A DNA stretch of 64,000 nucleotides, from positions 165,723 to 229,722 of the forward strand of contig JAFUFD010000088.1 of assembly GCA_017470055.1 (NCBI GenBank). Reading direction: 5' to 3'. The stretch is from Prevotella sp. (lineage in GTDB: Bacteria; Bacteroidota; Bacteroidia; Bacteroidales; Bacteroidaceae). How positions within the stretch are numbered: the first letter of the stretch is position 1; each line of letters opens with the position of its first letter. Made by a program: the position numbers and the translations under genes. The notes under the pieces are model-generated. The model did no database searches. It saw only the letters and a program-made list of their open reading frames with translations, and was not told the DNA's origin. Positions 35,833 through 44,408 of the stretch are shown in pieces.

Positions 35833-36303
35833 TCACTCATGGTGATAGGGCTCGCCTTTGATAATGGTACAGGCACGATAGACCTGTTCGGTAAAGGTGA
35901 GGCGAATCATCTGATGACTGAACGTCATCTTCGATAGACTGAGTTGCTCGTTGGCTCTGGCATAGATGTCTTTGGAAAAGCCGTAAGGACCGCCAATGAC
36001 AAAGACGAGGCGACGCGCCGTGTTGCGCTTCTGCTCCAGCCAACGGGCGAATTCCACGCTACGGTATTCCTTGCCATGCTCGTCGAGGAGGACGACGGTA
36101 TCGGACGGCTGTAACTGTTTGAGAATCAATTCGCCTTCCGCCTGCTTCTGCTGCTCCTCCGTCAGGCTCTTCGTATTTTTGAGTTCAGGAATGGTCACCG
36201 TCTCGAAAGGCATATAATGGTTGATGCGCTCCACATAGTCATTAATGCCCGCAACGAAATGCTTATTGACGGTTTTACCGACTTGTATCAGCAGTGTCTT
36301 CAT
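35833..36303 (-). CDS. rlmH: 23S rRNA (pseudouridine-1915-N3) methyltransferase
   Basis: 156 residues from MKTLLIQVGKTVNKHF (ATG at 36303; an ATG three codons earlier is also in frame). It is a SPOUT-class methyltransferase acting on helix 69 of 23S rRNA in assembled ribosomes. Motifs: VVLLDEHGKEYRSVEFARWL, the knot sequence LVFVIGGPYGFS and the C-terminal SLSKMTFSHQMIRLTFTEQV followed by YRACTIIKGEPYHHE. Its start overlaps the end of the DUF4491 gene by 29 bases. Confidence 0.95.
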   Translation of the reverse strand: MKTLLIQVGKTVNKHFVAGINDYVERINHYMPFETVTIPELKNTKSLTEEQQKQAEGELILKQLQPSDTVVLLDEHGKEYRSVEFARWLEQKRNTARRLVFVIGGPYGFSKDIYARANEQLSLSKMTFSHQMIRLTFTEQVYRACTIIKGEPYHHE

Positions 36304-36592
36304 AGTCAGCAAGACGCTTGGGATTCATAGGGAACCATCCCTTTTGTACACGTTTCTTCTGGGAGAAGAGTTCACCGATGCCCCAAAGGGCGGAAGCACC
36401 GAAGACTCCGATGATGGCGGAAAGTATGGTGTTCTCAATGAATAAGGCGGAGATGATACATACGAGTCCGATGATGAGATAGATGATCCATGGACGGGTG
36501 CCCCAGTGGTATTCCGTCTTGATGACGATAGGATGCCATATACCAATGGTCACGAAGGTGCTGATGGCAATGATAATACCTGTGAAATACAT
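36275..36592 (-). CDS. DUF4491 membrane protein
   Basis: 105 residues. Three hydrophobic segments (YFTGIIIAISTFVTIGIW, WIIYLIIGLVCIISALFI, ILSAIIGVFGASALWGIGEL) and a soluble tail QKKRVQKGWFPMNPKR. This matches the DUF4491 family, small inner-membrane proteins of Bacteroidota and Firmicutes without known function. Lies between the DUF5687-like gene (14 bases) and rlmH (29-base overlap), one operon. Confidence 0.8.
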   Translation of the reverse strand: MYFTGIIIAISTFVTIGIWHPIVIKTEYHWGTRPWIIYLIIGLVCIISALFIENTILSAIIGVFGASALWGIGELFSQKKRVQKGWFPMNPKRLADYEDTADTSR

Positions 36593-36606
36593 ATCTTAGT
36601 AATCTT

Positions 36607-38100
36607 TTATCTTGTAGAATGGAAACCCTCCAGATTCTCATAACGACGTACCATCATGCGCTTATAGATGTTGCGCATCCAATACGGGGTGGCAAGGGTG
36701 AAGGCAAGTCCGATGACGATCATCACGCTGAAGGCAACGGTATCACTGAAAAGAGCCTGAAGTATCAGGACGAGGGTGACGGGTACGAAGAACACGATGA
36801 GTTCAATGATCAGTTGGAGTTTGTTCTCAAACTGGTTCTTTCCCGTAATTTTATCATTTAAAGGCAATGTCTGCTTGTTGTAAATCGCAAGTTGGAAGAG
36901 CAGACAATACTCTGGTCCTATGGTGATTAGCAGATAGGCAAGTACCATCAACAAGGAGAACTTGCCGGAGATGATAGGGGGCAGGAGCAATAGGAACGGC
37001 AGTAGGACAATAGCGCAGTAGAAATAGTACTTGGCACGAAGCAGTGTCAGGATATTCTCCTCATGAACCATCAACAGGTCGATATAGTTCCCCTCGGGTC
37101 CCATCACCTTAGTTAGATTGACAGCACCGAAGAATACAAAGCAGTAGAGACACCACGTGTTACGGGCGAAGCCACTGGTATAGGCATCGGTATAGGCTAT
37201 CATCAGGGACAGCATTGTGATGATGACAACACCCTGGATGAAGCGGGTACGGATCGCCTTGTTGCGCATCGTGCTCTTAATCTCCAACTTCAGATACTCG
37301 CCGATCTGTCCGAAACGGTTGAGTGCCGAGAACTCTGACACGTGCTTCATCTTCGTCTTCTCATGCTTGGATATCTCATCATAGATGAGGTGCATCTGCA
37401 ACTGGCGGTTGACGATGAAAAGGACGATGAAGAGCACCAAGAAGAGGAGGAGTCCTATCCATGAGAATCCCCATTCTCCGATGAAATCGAACAGGTTGTC
37501 AAGGAACTTATCTGCTGCTTTGTTGGAGAGGAAGAATACGGGAGCGATAAAAGAGCCGTAAAAGGCAATAGGCAATGCCCACCAGAACATGCTCCTGTTG
37601 ACCAATGTGCGCACCAGCAGGTACCACTGGCTGTTGACCAGTATCATCAGGTGCAGCATCAGCAACATGCCCAGTCCCGCCCATAGCGACATGTTGCCGC
37701 AGACACAGATAAAGGTATAGGGCAGGAATAGTGACATCCAGATGAGATTACTGCTGTCAAACAACTGCGACACGAGGAAGCAGTCGACAGCCGCATATTT
37801 GCTGACAGGCATCAGCAGATAGGGCTTGACAAGCATGACGGGTGTCTGCTGCGCCATGAAACGACCAAAAAAGTCAAGGATCAGCAGGAAGGGCAGGACG
37901 AAGAAGATGACCTGCTGCTCGTCCTCTGTGGCGGCGACCCATCCGAGGAAGGTGCCGATGGCGACAAAATACAACACAAAGAAGCCCAGACCGAGGTAGG
38001 CAAAGAACTTGCCGTACTGGTTGGCCTCAAACATGACGTTACGCTCGTCACTAAGTTTCTTGTGCTTCCGAAGTAAACGGAACAGTTGAATCTTATTCAT
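36607..38100 (-). CDS. Polytopic membrane protein, DUF5687-like
   Basis: 497 residues with about ten hydrophobic segments, for instance FFAYLGLGFFVLYFVAIGTF, VIFFVLPFLLILDFFGRFMA and LLFLVLFIVLFIV. It resembles the DUF5687 family of Bacteroidota, which look like permease subunits of ABC-type transporters (ABC-2-like); no ATPase gene is adjacent, so transport is unproved. The start codon directly abuts the stop of the LolA-like gene. The N-terminus (KIQLFRLLRKHKKLSDERNV; cytoplasmic, basic) agrees with an inner-membrane protein. Confidence 0.7.
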   Translation of the reverse strand: MNKIQLFRLLRKHKKLSDERNVMFEANQYGKFFAYLGLGFFVLYFVAIGTFLGWVAATEDEQQVIFFVLPFLLILDFFGRFMAQQTPVMLVKPYLLMPVSKYAAVDCFLVSQLFDSSNLIWMSLFLPYTFICVCGNMSLWAGLGMLLMLHLMILVNSQWYLLVRTLVNRSMFWWALPIAFYGSFIAPVFFLSNKAADKFLDNLFDFIGEWGFSWIGLLLFLVLFIVLFIVNRQLQMHLIYDEISKHEKTKMKHVSEFSALNRFGQIGEYLKLEIKSTMRNKAIRTRFIQGVVIITMLSLMIAYTDAYTSGFARNTWCLYCFVFFGAVNLTKVMGPEGNYIDLLMVHEENILTLLRAKYYFYCAIVLLPFLLLLPPIISGKFSLLMVLAYLLITIGPEYCLLFQLAIYNKQTLPLNDKITGKNQFENKLQLIIELIVFFVPVTLVLILQALFSDTVAFSVMIVIGLAFTLATPYWMRNIYKRMMVRRYENLEGFHSTR

Positions 38101-38694
38101 TTATCTCAGGTCGATGATTTCTGCTTGAGGATATTGCTTGGGATTGAAGCGGAACATGCCGTCGGAGAGACTCGCTGTCTTGAAGCCCGATACCTTGATG
38201 GTGGTCCATTTCTTGTTCTGGAGCATCTTGATCTGGGAGGGAACATAGGTCTTCTGACTGATGGTAATGACCATCTCCTGAATACCCTTGCCCTTCCCCT
38301 TGAGGGTGACAATGAAGTTCTGACCGCTTTTCACCATCGTGGCGGTATATCCCTGCTTGTACATATAGATGAAGTTATAGGGATTGATTGCCTGCAGGTC
38401 GGTTTGGGTAGGGGTGTTGACATTCACCTCGTCGTTCTGCTTGACATACGTCCACTGTGTCTTGCCGTCAAACCATACTGTCGCCTCTTGGGTGTTGGCA
38501 TGGAACTTACGTCCTTTGATGGCAATGGTGCCACTGGTGTTGCCATACTGCTGTGAGGTGATGGTAAACGATGCCTGCACACCATTCTTGTGGGAAATGA
38601 TGCCTGCTGTCTTGTCAAGTACCGCTTTCGCGTCCTGTCCGTATGATGCCACAGCAATGAGCAGCATCATAAGGGTTATCCTTATCTTCTCCAT
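38101..38694 (-). CDS. LolA-like periplasmic lipoprotein carrier
   Basis: 197 residues. Signal peptide MEKIRITLMMLLIAVASYGQ. The mature protein has the LolA outline: AVLDKTAGIISHKNGVQASF, GTIAIKGRKFHANTQEATVW, 'FDGKTQWTYVKQNDEVNVNTP', 'INPYNFIYMYKQGYT', and a closing 'SDGMFRFNPKQYPQAEIIDLR'. LolA proteins carry lipoproteins from the inner to the outer membrane. Its ATG overlaps the ftsK end by 13 bases. The ftsK-lolA order is common in Gram-negative bacteria. Confidence 0.85.
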   Translation of the reverse strand: MEKIRITLMMLLIAVASYGQDAKAVLDKTAGIISHKNGVQASFTITSQQYGNTSGTIAIKGRKFHANTQEATVWFDGKTQWTYVKQNDEVNVNTPTQTDLQAINPYNFIYMYKQGYTATMVKSGQNFIVTLKGKGKGIQEMVITISQKTYVPSQIKMLQNKKWTTIKVSGFKTASLSDGMFRFNPKQYPQAEIIDLR

Positions 38695-41105
38695 TGACTT
38701 AGTAAATTCTCTAAACTGTTCTCATCCTGAATCAATACCTCACGGGGCTTTGAGCCATGGGCGGCACCTACCACGCCAGCCTTCTCCAACTGGTCCATCA
38801 GACGACCGGCACGGTTGTAGCCGATGGCAAACTTACGCTGTATCAGACTGGTCGAGCCACTCTGGTTGATAACAATCAGACGGGCGGCATCTTCAAACAT
38901 CGGGTCGAGGTGCTGCATGTCCACATCGGCAGCCTCGCCCATATCATCGTCGGGCATGTCGGGCTCTGGCAACTCAAAGGCACTGATGTAGCCCTGCTGT
39001 TGGGCGATGTACTGGTTGATGCGCTCCACCTCGGGCGTGTCGACGAAGGCGCATTGTACACGGACGGGCTCACCGCCATTGAGGTACAGCATGTCACCAC
39101 GACCGATCAGTTGCTGGGCGCCGGGACGGTCGAGGATGGTGCGGGAGTCGATCATGGCACCTACACGGAAGGCGACACGACCTGGGAAGTTAGCCTTGAT
39201 AGTACCAGTGATAATATTCGTCGTAGGTCGCTGCGTGGCAATAATCATGTGAATACCGACGGCACGTGCCAACTGGGCAATACGGGCGATGGGAAGTTCC
39301 ACCTCCTTGCCAGCCGTCATGATCAGGTCTCCGAACTCGTCGATGACCACTACAATATAGGGCATGAAACGATGTCCCTTCTCAGGATTCAATTGCCGGT
39401 CAATGAATTTCTTATTGTATTCCTTGATATTACGTGCCTGGGCAATCTTCAGCAGGTCGTAACGGGTGTCCATCTCCTTACAGAGGGAGTTCAGCGTACG
39501 CACCACTTTCGTCACGTCGGTGATGATAGGCTCTGCCTCGTCGTCGGGTATCTTGGCGAGGAAATGTTTCTCGATAGAGGAGTAGACACTGAACTCCACC
39601 TTCTTCGGGTCGACGAGAACGATCTTCAACTCAGCAGGGTGCTTCTTATATAATAAAGAGGTGATGATGGCATTCAGTCCCACGGACTTACCTTGGCCAG
39701 TGGCACCAGCCACGAGGAGGTGGGGCACCTTGGCGAGGTCGAACATGAAGACCTCGTTGGTGATGGTCTTACCGACAGCGCAGGGCAGGTCCATCGTCGT
39801 TTCCTGGAACTTCTTCGAGTTCAGAATAGATTCCATCGAGACAATACTGGGCTTCGCATTCGGAACCTCAATACCTATCGTACCCTTGCCAGGGATAGGA
39901 GCGATAATACGGATGCCCAAGGCGGAAAGACTTAGAGCGATATCGTCTTCCAAGTTACGGATTTTAGAGATACGAACGCCAGGAGCAGGGGTGATCTCGT
40001 AAAGGGTGATGGTGGGACCTACGGTAGCCTTGATGGAGGATATCTCCACACCGAAGTTACGCAGCACGTCGACAATACGGTTCTTGTTGGTAGTCTGTTC
40101 CGCCATGTCGATATAAGGCTTGCCGTCATCATCGTATTTCTTCAGCAGGTCGAGAGTCGGGTAGTGGTAGTTCTCCAAGTCACGCTTAGGATCGTAGGGA
40201 GTGGTGATATCACCATATTCACCTACGAGGTCTTTGCCACTTGCCGTCTCTTCCTTCTCTCCCGTCTCAATCTCCAATTCCACTTCATCGTTTGTCGTCG
40301 TGGAATTGATGGGAGTAATGGGGGCAATAGGAGTCATAGGCTCAGTGGGGGCATCTGTCTCGAATTCCACGGTTTGCTCTTGCGGGTCATCGAAAACGGG
40401 AGGGTCTTCTATGGTCTCAATCCCCTGCTTGTCGTCTGTGTCTCCCTTGCCGATATTAATCTCCATCGGTATCTTTTTCAGATAGCGCAAAGGATTGAAT
40501 ATCTTACGGATAATGATGATAGTCTCCGCACTCAGATAAACGAGGAAGGCAATGGCGCAGATTGCCAATAAGAATGTTAGCCCGGGTGCTCCAAACAATC
40601 CCTCTAAAATGTCACAAATGGCTAAGCCATGGTCACCACCGGGGTTGAAATGGGCATCGGTAAAGAAAGGGGTGAGGAATTTCGCAAATGTCACGGATGT
40701 CCATATCATCACGATGGCAAGTCCCATAAACCATTTCAGCAAGTTGACCTTGTATGCTCTCATCAGATTGACGGAGAGCAGTAAGATGAAAATAGGTATC
40801 AAGAAGGCAGGCAGTCCGAAACACCGCTTGATGAAAAACCATGCACTATAGGCTCCCAATGAGCCACATGCGTTCTGGAACTCTCCGTTCTGGTTCAGTA
40901 CCTCACCGTCTTTCGGTGCCTCTATCATACTCTGGTCTGCTGCTCCTGTCGTGAAATAGGAGATGAAAGCCCAGATGAGATAACCTGCCACAAACAGCAA
41001 CAGGAATCCGAGGAAGAAATTCAGTCGCTCATTGTGGAATATCTTATCAAAACCAATTGCCTCCTTGAAGGATGAGACAGTGTTCGTCTTCTTTTTCTTT
41101 GCCAT
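38682..41105 (-). CDS. ftsK: DNA translocase FtsK/SpoIIIE
   Basis: 807 residues from the ATG at 41105 (MAKKKKTNTVSSFKEAIGFD); the frame is open 51 codons further, but that part overlaps the divergent exonuclease promoter. The N-terminal ~190 residues hold four membrane segments; an acidic Thr/Pro/Glu-rich linker follows (about 210-300). The motor begins at about residue 330: GPTITLYEITPAPGVRISKI, Walker A VAGATGQGKSVGLN, Walker B YIVVVIDEFGDLI, then RAVGIHMIIATQRPTTNIIT. A C-terminal gamma winged helix (TSLIQRKFAIGYNRAGRLMD) should bind KOPS-type sequences. It moves chromosome ends across the closing septum. Confidence 0.95.
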   Translation of the reverse strand: MAKKKKTNTVSSFKEAIGFDKIFHNERLNFFLGFLLLFVAGYLIWAFISYFTTGAADQSMIEAPKDGEVLNQNGEFQNACGSLGAYSAWFFIKRCFGLPAFLIPIFILLLSVNLMRAYKVNLLKWFMGLAIVMIWTSVTFAKFLTPFFTDAHFNPGGDHGLAICDILEGLFGAPGLTFLLAICAIAFLVYLSAETIIIIRKIFNPLRYLKKIPMEINIGKGDTDDKQGIETIEDPPVFDDPQEQTVEFETDAPTEPMTPIAPITPINSTTTNDEVELEIETGEKEETASGKDLVGEYGDITTPYDPKRDLENYHYPTLDLLKKYDDDGKPYIDMAEQTTNKNRIVDVLRNFGVEISSIKATVGPTITLYEITPAPGVRISKIRNLEDDIALSLSALGIRIIAPIPGKGTIGIEVPNAKPSIVSMESILNSKKFQETTMDLPCAVGKTITNEVFMFDLAKVPHLLVAGATGQGKSVGLNAIITSLLYKKHPAELKIVLVDPKKVEFSVYSSIEKHFLAKIPDDEAEPIITDVTKVVRTLNSLCKEMDTRYDLLKIAQARNIKEYNKKFIDRQLNPEKGHRFMPYIVVVIDEFGDLIMTAGKEVELPIARIAQLARAVGIHMIIATQRPTTNIITGTIKANFPGRVAFRVGAMIDSRTILDRPGAQQLIGRGDMLYLNGGEPVRVQCAFVDTPEVERINQYIAQQQGYISAFELPEPDMPDDDMGEAADVDMQHLDPMFEDAARLIVINQSGSTSLIQRKFAIGYNRAGRLMDQLEKAGVVGAAHGSKPREVLIQDENSLENLLSQWRR

Positions 41106-41123
41106 AAGATTATAAATAATGTG

Positions 41124-41182
41124 CAAAAGTAAATGAAAAATCTCAGAAATCGCCATAAAATCGTCTTTTTTTTGTATTTTTG
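41124..41182. promoter_or_regulatory. Divergent -7 boxes of ftsK and the exonuclease gene
   Basis: On the - strand TACTTTTG at 41131-41124 precedes the ftsK ATG by 18 bases. On the + strand TATTTTTG at 41175-41182 precedes the exonuclease ATG at 41204 by 21 bases. No clear -33 for either. Confidence 0.6.
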
Positions 41183-41203
41183 CACCTTGAAAACAAAAGT
41201 TTG

Positions 41204-41854
41204 ATGAAAAAGATACTATATAGCAAGTACGACAAGACGAAAATAAGCACATTGCCAAGAGTGGTTTTCGGGGGACGGATCGTGGTGGTCGTCAGTGCGG
41301 CGGAGGCAGAGAAAGCGGTGGACTACCTGTTGAGTCAGCCAATCCTTGGTGTTGATACCGAGACACGTCCTTCATTCAAAAAGGGACATGTCAACCAAGT
41401 CGCCCTCTTGCAGGTGTCCAGCCATGAGGTCTGTTTTCTGTTTCGGCTGAACTTGATTGGTATGACGGAAGCGGTAAAGCGACTGTTGGAAGACACGACA
41501 GTACCCAAGATAGGGCTCTCCCTGCATGACGATCTGATGATGCTGGCTAAGCGGGGGGATTTCCAGCGTGGCTATTTCATCGATTTGCAGGATAAGGTGA
41601 AAGAGATAGGAGTGGAGGATATGAGTCTGCAGAAACTCTTTGCCAATTTCTTCGGACAGCGGATCAGTAAGCGCGACCGTCTCTCTAACTGGGAGATGGA
41701 TGTCCTGAAAGACAAGCAGAAAATCTATGCCGCGACAGACGCATGGACCTGTATCCTCCTCTATGAGGAACTGTTGCGACTGGAGCAGACGGGTGATTAT
41801 GAACTGATAAAAGTAGAGACGGATGTACAAACAGATACAGTTACGGAAGGGTAA
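41204..41854 (+). CDS. 3'-5' exonuclease, RNase D/WRN-like DEDD family
   Basis: 216 residues from the ATG at 41204 (MKKILYSKYDKTKISTLPRV); an upstream TTG lies inside the promoter and is rejected. DEDDy pattern: D and E in LGVDTETRPSF, the third acidic residue in IGLSLHDDLMML, and the last in YAATDAWTCILLYEEL. QVALLQVSSHEVCFLF is also typical. Such stand-alone domains trim RNA or DNA 3' ends; the substrate here is unknown. The last 32 bases overlap the next gene, rlmI. Confidence 0.85.
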   Translation: MKKILYSKYDKTKISTLPRVVFGGRIVVVVSAAEAEKAVDYLLSQPILGVDTETRPSFKKGHVNQVALLQVSSHEVCFLFRLNLIGMTEAVKRLLEDTTVPKIGLSLHDDLMMLAKRGDFQRGYFIDLQDKVKEIGVEDMSLQKLFANFFGQRISKRDRLSNWEMDVLKDKQKIYAATDAWTCILLYEELLRLEQTGDYELIKVETDVQTDTVTEG

Positions 41855-43001
41855 GGATGAGAGTCTAAGACGATTTCATCCTTGGGTGTTCTCTGGGGCT
41901 ATCCTGCAAATGGAAGAGGGCATTGAGGAGGGCGACTTGGTGCGTGTGGTCACTATTGATGGCACATTCATTGCCGTAGGACATTACCAACAAGGCTCTA
42001 TCGCTGTCCGTGTGTTGTCATTCTCCGACGTGGAGATTGATGCGGAGTTCTGGCATTCCCGCTTGTCGTCAGCCCTCCAAATGCGTCTCTCCATCGGTAT
42101 TGCCGACAATCCAGACAATAACACTTACCGACTGGTGCACGGGGAAGGGGATAACCTCCCAGGACTGATTATCGATGTCTATGGTGACACAGCCGTGATG
42201 CAAGCCCATTCCATCGGTATACACCTGATGCGTAAACAGATAGCCGACGCACTTGTTACTGTGATGGAATCGCGAATCCATCATATCTATTATAAGAGCG
42301 AGACGACGCTACCTTTCATGTCAAAAGAGGACATGAACGGTTTCCTATACGGGAGCAGTGATGACAATATCGCTTTGGAGAACGGTTTGAAGTTCCGTGT
42401 AGACTGGTTGAGGGGGCAGAAGACGGGCTTCTTTGTCGACCAAAAGGAGAATCGCTCGTTATTGGAGCGTTATGCGAGAGGCAAACGGGTTCTCAACATG
42501 TTCTGCTATACGGGAGGCTTCTCTTTCTACGCCATGCGAGGCGGGGCGGAACTGGTGCATTCCGTCGATAGTTCCGAGAAAGCGATAGCACTGACCAAAG
42601 AGAATGTGGCTCTGAACTTTCCTGGCGATTCCCGTCATGAGGCCTACTGTGAGGATGCGTTCAGGTATTTGGAGAAGGCGGGTTCTGATTACAACCTTAT
42701 TATCCTCGATCCACCAGCCTTTGCCAAGCACCGTGCTGCTCTGCATAATGCCCTGAAGGGGTATACACGTTTGAACCAGAAGGCTTTCGAGAAGATAGAG
42801 AAAGGTGGTGTCCTTTTCACCTTCTCCTGCTCTCAGGTAGTGACGAAAGACCATTTCCGCAATGCGGTATTCACTGCAGCGGCACTTGCTAAAAGGAAGG
42901 TGCGCATTCTCCATCAACTGCACCAACCTGCCGATCATCCCATTAATATCTATCATCCTGAGGGCGAATATCTGAAGGGACTGGTGCTCTATGTTGAGTA
43001 A
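41823..43001 (+). CDS. rlmI: 23S rRNA cytosine-C5 methyltransferase, RlmI/RlmK-like
   Basis: 392 residues. An N-terminal PUA domain (KGKDESLRRFHPWVFSGAIL, GHYQQGSIAVRVLSF) precedes a central EEHEA-like region and a class I SAM methyltransferase domain: KTGFFVDQKENRSLLERYAR, LNMFCYTGGFSFYAMRGGAE (SAM site), VDSSEKAIALTKENVALN, the catalytic LIILDPPAFAKHRAAL and FTFSCSQVVTKDHF. It methylates 23S rRNA (C1962 in E. coli). Overlaps the exonuclease gene by 32 bases and tilS by 11. Confidence 0.92.
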   Translation: MYKQIQLRKGKDESLRRFHPWVFSGAILQMEEGIEEGDLVRVVTIDGTFIAVGHYQQGSIAVRVLSFSDVEIDAEFWHSRLSSALQMRLSIGIADNPDNNTYRLVHGEGDNLPGLIIDVYGDTAVMQAHSIGIHLMRKQIADALVTVMESRIHHIYYKSETTLPFMSKEDMNGFLYGSSDDNIALENGLKFRVDWLRGQKTGFFVDQKENRSLLERYARGKRVLNMFCYTGGFSFYAMRGGAELVHSVDSSEKAIALTKENVALNFPGDSRHEAYCEDAFRYLEKAGSDYNLIILDPPAFAKHRAALHNALKGYTRLNQKAFEKIEKGGVLFTFSCSQVVTKDHFRNAVFTAAALAKRKVRILHQLHQPADHPINIYHPEGEYLKGLVLYVE

Positions 43002-44280
43002 AGTAAAGAAATATATTCAAGAACACAAACTACTTGATGACAGTAAGTTATACATTGTTGCGTTAAGTGGTGGGGCAGATAGTGTATCTTTGTTGTTGTT
43101 ACTCGATGAAATTGGTTATCAAATCCATGCGGCACATTGTAATTTCCACCTTCGGGGAGTCGAGTCGGATAGGGATGAGCAGTTTTGTGAGACCCTCTGT
43201 CAACAAAAAAACATCCCATTTCATCGCATCCATTTTGATACCTTCACGTATGCGAAAACCCATAAGGTTAGCGTTGAAATGGCGGCACGTGAACTCAGAT
43301 ACCGCTATTTTGAACAGTTGCGAAAGGATATAAAAGCCAGTGGCGTATGCGTGGCGCATCATCGGGACGACTTGGTGGAGACGGTTCTGCTGAATATGGT
43401 GCGGGGTACTGGACTGCGTGGGCTTTGCGGCATCCAGCCTCGTAACGGCAATGTCCTGCGTCCGCTGCTGTGCGTCTCCAAACAGGATGTCCTTGCCTAT
43501 CTGGATGAGAAAGAGCAGTCTTATGTGACTGATAGTACGAATCTGGAAGATGAGGTACAGCGTAATAAGGTACGTTTGAATGTGCTCCCCTTATTACAGA
43601 GCATCAATCCAGCCTTTTCTGTGAATATTGAGAAGATGGTTTCACACTTGACAGAAGCACAGAAGGTATTAGATGCCGTTGCATCTCCTTTTAAAGATAA
43701 TAACCAAGTATATTTCAGCGAATTAGATAAATACGGTTCAAGGGAATATATCTTGTTTGAGTGGCTTAAAAACTATGGTTTTAATGGTAGTCAGGTAAAG
43801 CAAATCCTCACTGCGGATACGGGGCGGCTTTTCACTTCCTCATTGGGTTATGATCTGTTGGTAGACCGTGATAGTTATATTGTAGCGTCCTCGTTGAAAC
43901 CACTACGTTCTTTGCGTATACCAGAGGTAGGGACTTATGTGCTGGACGAAGATACGAGAATCACTGTCCGAAAAGAGGCAGTCTCCGTGTCTAAAGACCC
44001 GAAGGTCGCCACTCTTGACGCAGAGAAAGTGGTGTTCCCATTGACCGTCAGACGGGTGGAGAAAGGTGACTGGATGGTGCCGTATGGGATGGAAGGACGT
44101 AAACTTTTAAGTGACTTGATGACTGACCGTAAGATGTCACTTTTCGAGAAACGTCGTCAACTTGTCGTTACTGATGCTGATAACCAGATTGTCTGGTTAG
44201 TTGGTATCCGTACCGACCATCGTTATCGTGTGTCAGACTCCACTACTGAGGTGCTGTCTGTTTCCGTGGCAGTAGCCTGA
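42991..44280 (+). CDS. tilS: tRNA(Ile)-lysidine synthase
   Basis: 429 residues. It attaches lysine to C34 of the CAU-anticodon tRNA-Ile so that it reads AUA and is charged with isoleucine. The PP-loop ATP site is LSGGADSVSLLLLL, followed by IHAAHCNFHLRGVESDRDEQ, VCVAHHRDDLVETVLLNM, RGTGLRGLCGI and LRPLLCVSKQDV. The C-terminal TilS domain ends MSLFEKRRQLVVTDADNQIV followed by WLVGIRTDHRYRVS. The next gene is ileS, the synthetase that charges the modified tRNA. Confidence 0.95.
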   Translation: MLSKVKKYIQEHKLLDDSKLYIVALSGGADSVSLLLLLDEIGYQIHAAHCNFHLRGVESDRDEQFCETLCQQKNIPFHRIHFDTFTYAKTHKVSVEMAARELRYRYFEQLRKDIKASGVCVAHHRDDLVETVLLNMVRGTGLRGLCGIQPRNGNVLRPLLCVSKQDVLAYLDEKEQSYVTDSTNLEDEVQRNKVRLNVLPLLQSINPAFSVNIEKMVSHLTEAQKVLDAVASPFKDNNQVYFSELDKYGSREYILFEWLKNYGFNGSQVKQILTADTGRLFTSSLGYDLLVDRDSYIVASSLKPLRSLRIPEVGTYVLDEDTRITVRKEAVSVSKDPKVATLDAEKVVFPLTVRRVEKGDWMVPYGMEGRKLLSDLMTDRKMSLFEKRRQLVVTDADNQIVWLVGIRTDHRYRVSDSTTEVLSVSVAVA

Positions 44281-44338
44281 CGTTTGATATAGGGTGTTGC
44301 CTCCCTTCATATTCTTTCGTTAATATACTCAAAAGAAA

Positions 44339-44369
44339 TTTGTAATTTCATTTTTTTTATGTACCTTTG
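44339..44369 (+). promoter_or_regulatory. Promoter of ileS
   Basis: TTTG at 44339-44342, 19 bases, TACCTTTG at 44362-44369, 39 bases before the ATG. The leader is short and AT-rich; no T-box or attenuator structure is seen. Confidence 0.7.
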
Positions 44370-44408
44370 CGCATTAAATTAAGAAAAGGTAAAAAATAGA
44401 TACAATTT

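Noticed and set aside
41180-41203. TTG start for the exonuclease at 41180
   Set aside because: The codon is part of the -7 box (41175-41182); the ATG at 41204 gives a proper leader.
41106-41258. N-terminal extension of FtsK by 51 residues
   Set aside because: It would cross the divergent promoter and exonuclease start; MAKKKK at 41105 is a typical start and has its own -7 box 18 bases upstream.
44281-44408. T-box or other tRNA-sensing leader before ileS
   Set aside because: Only 128 bases with a Bacteroidota promoter in the middle; no specifier stem, T-box sequence or terminator/antiterminator is visible.
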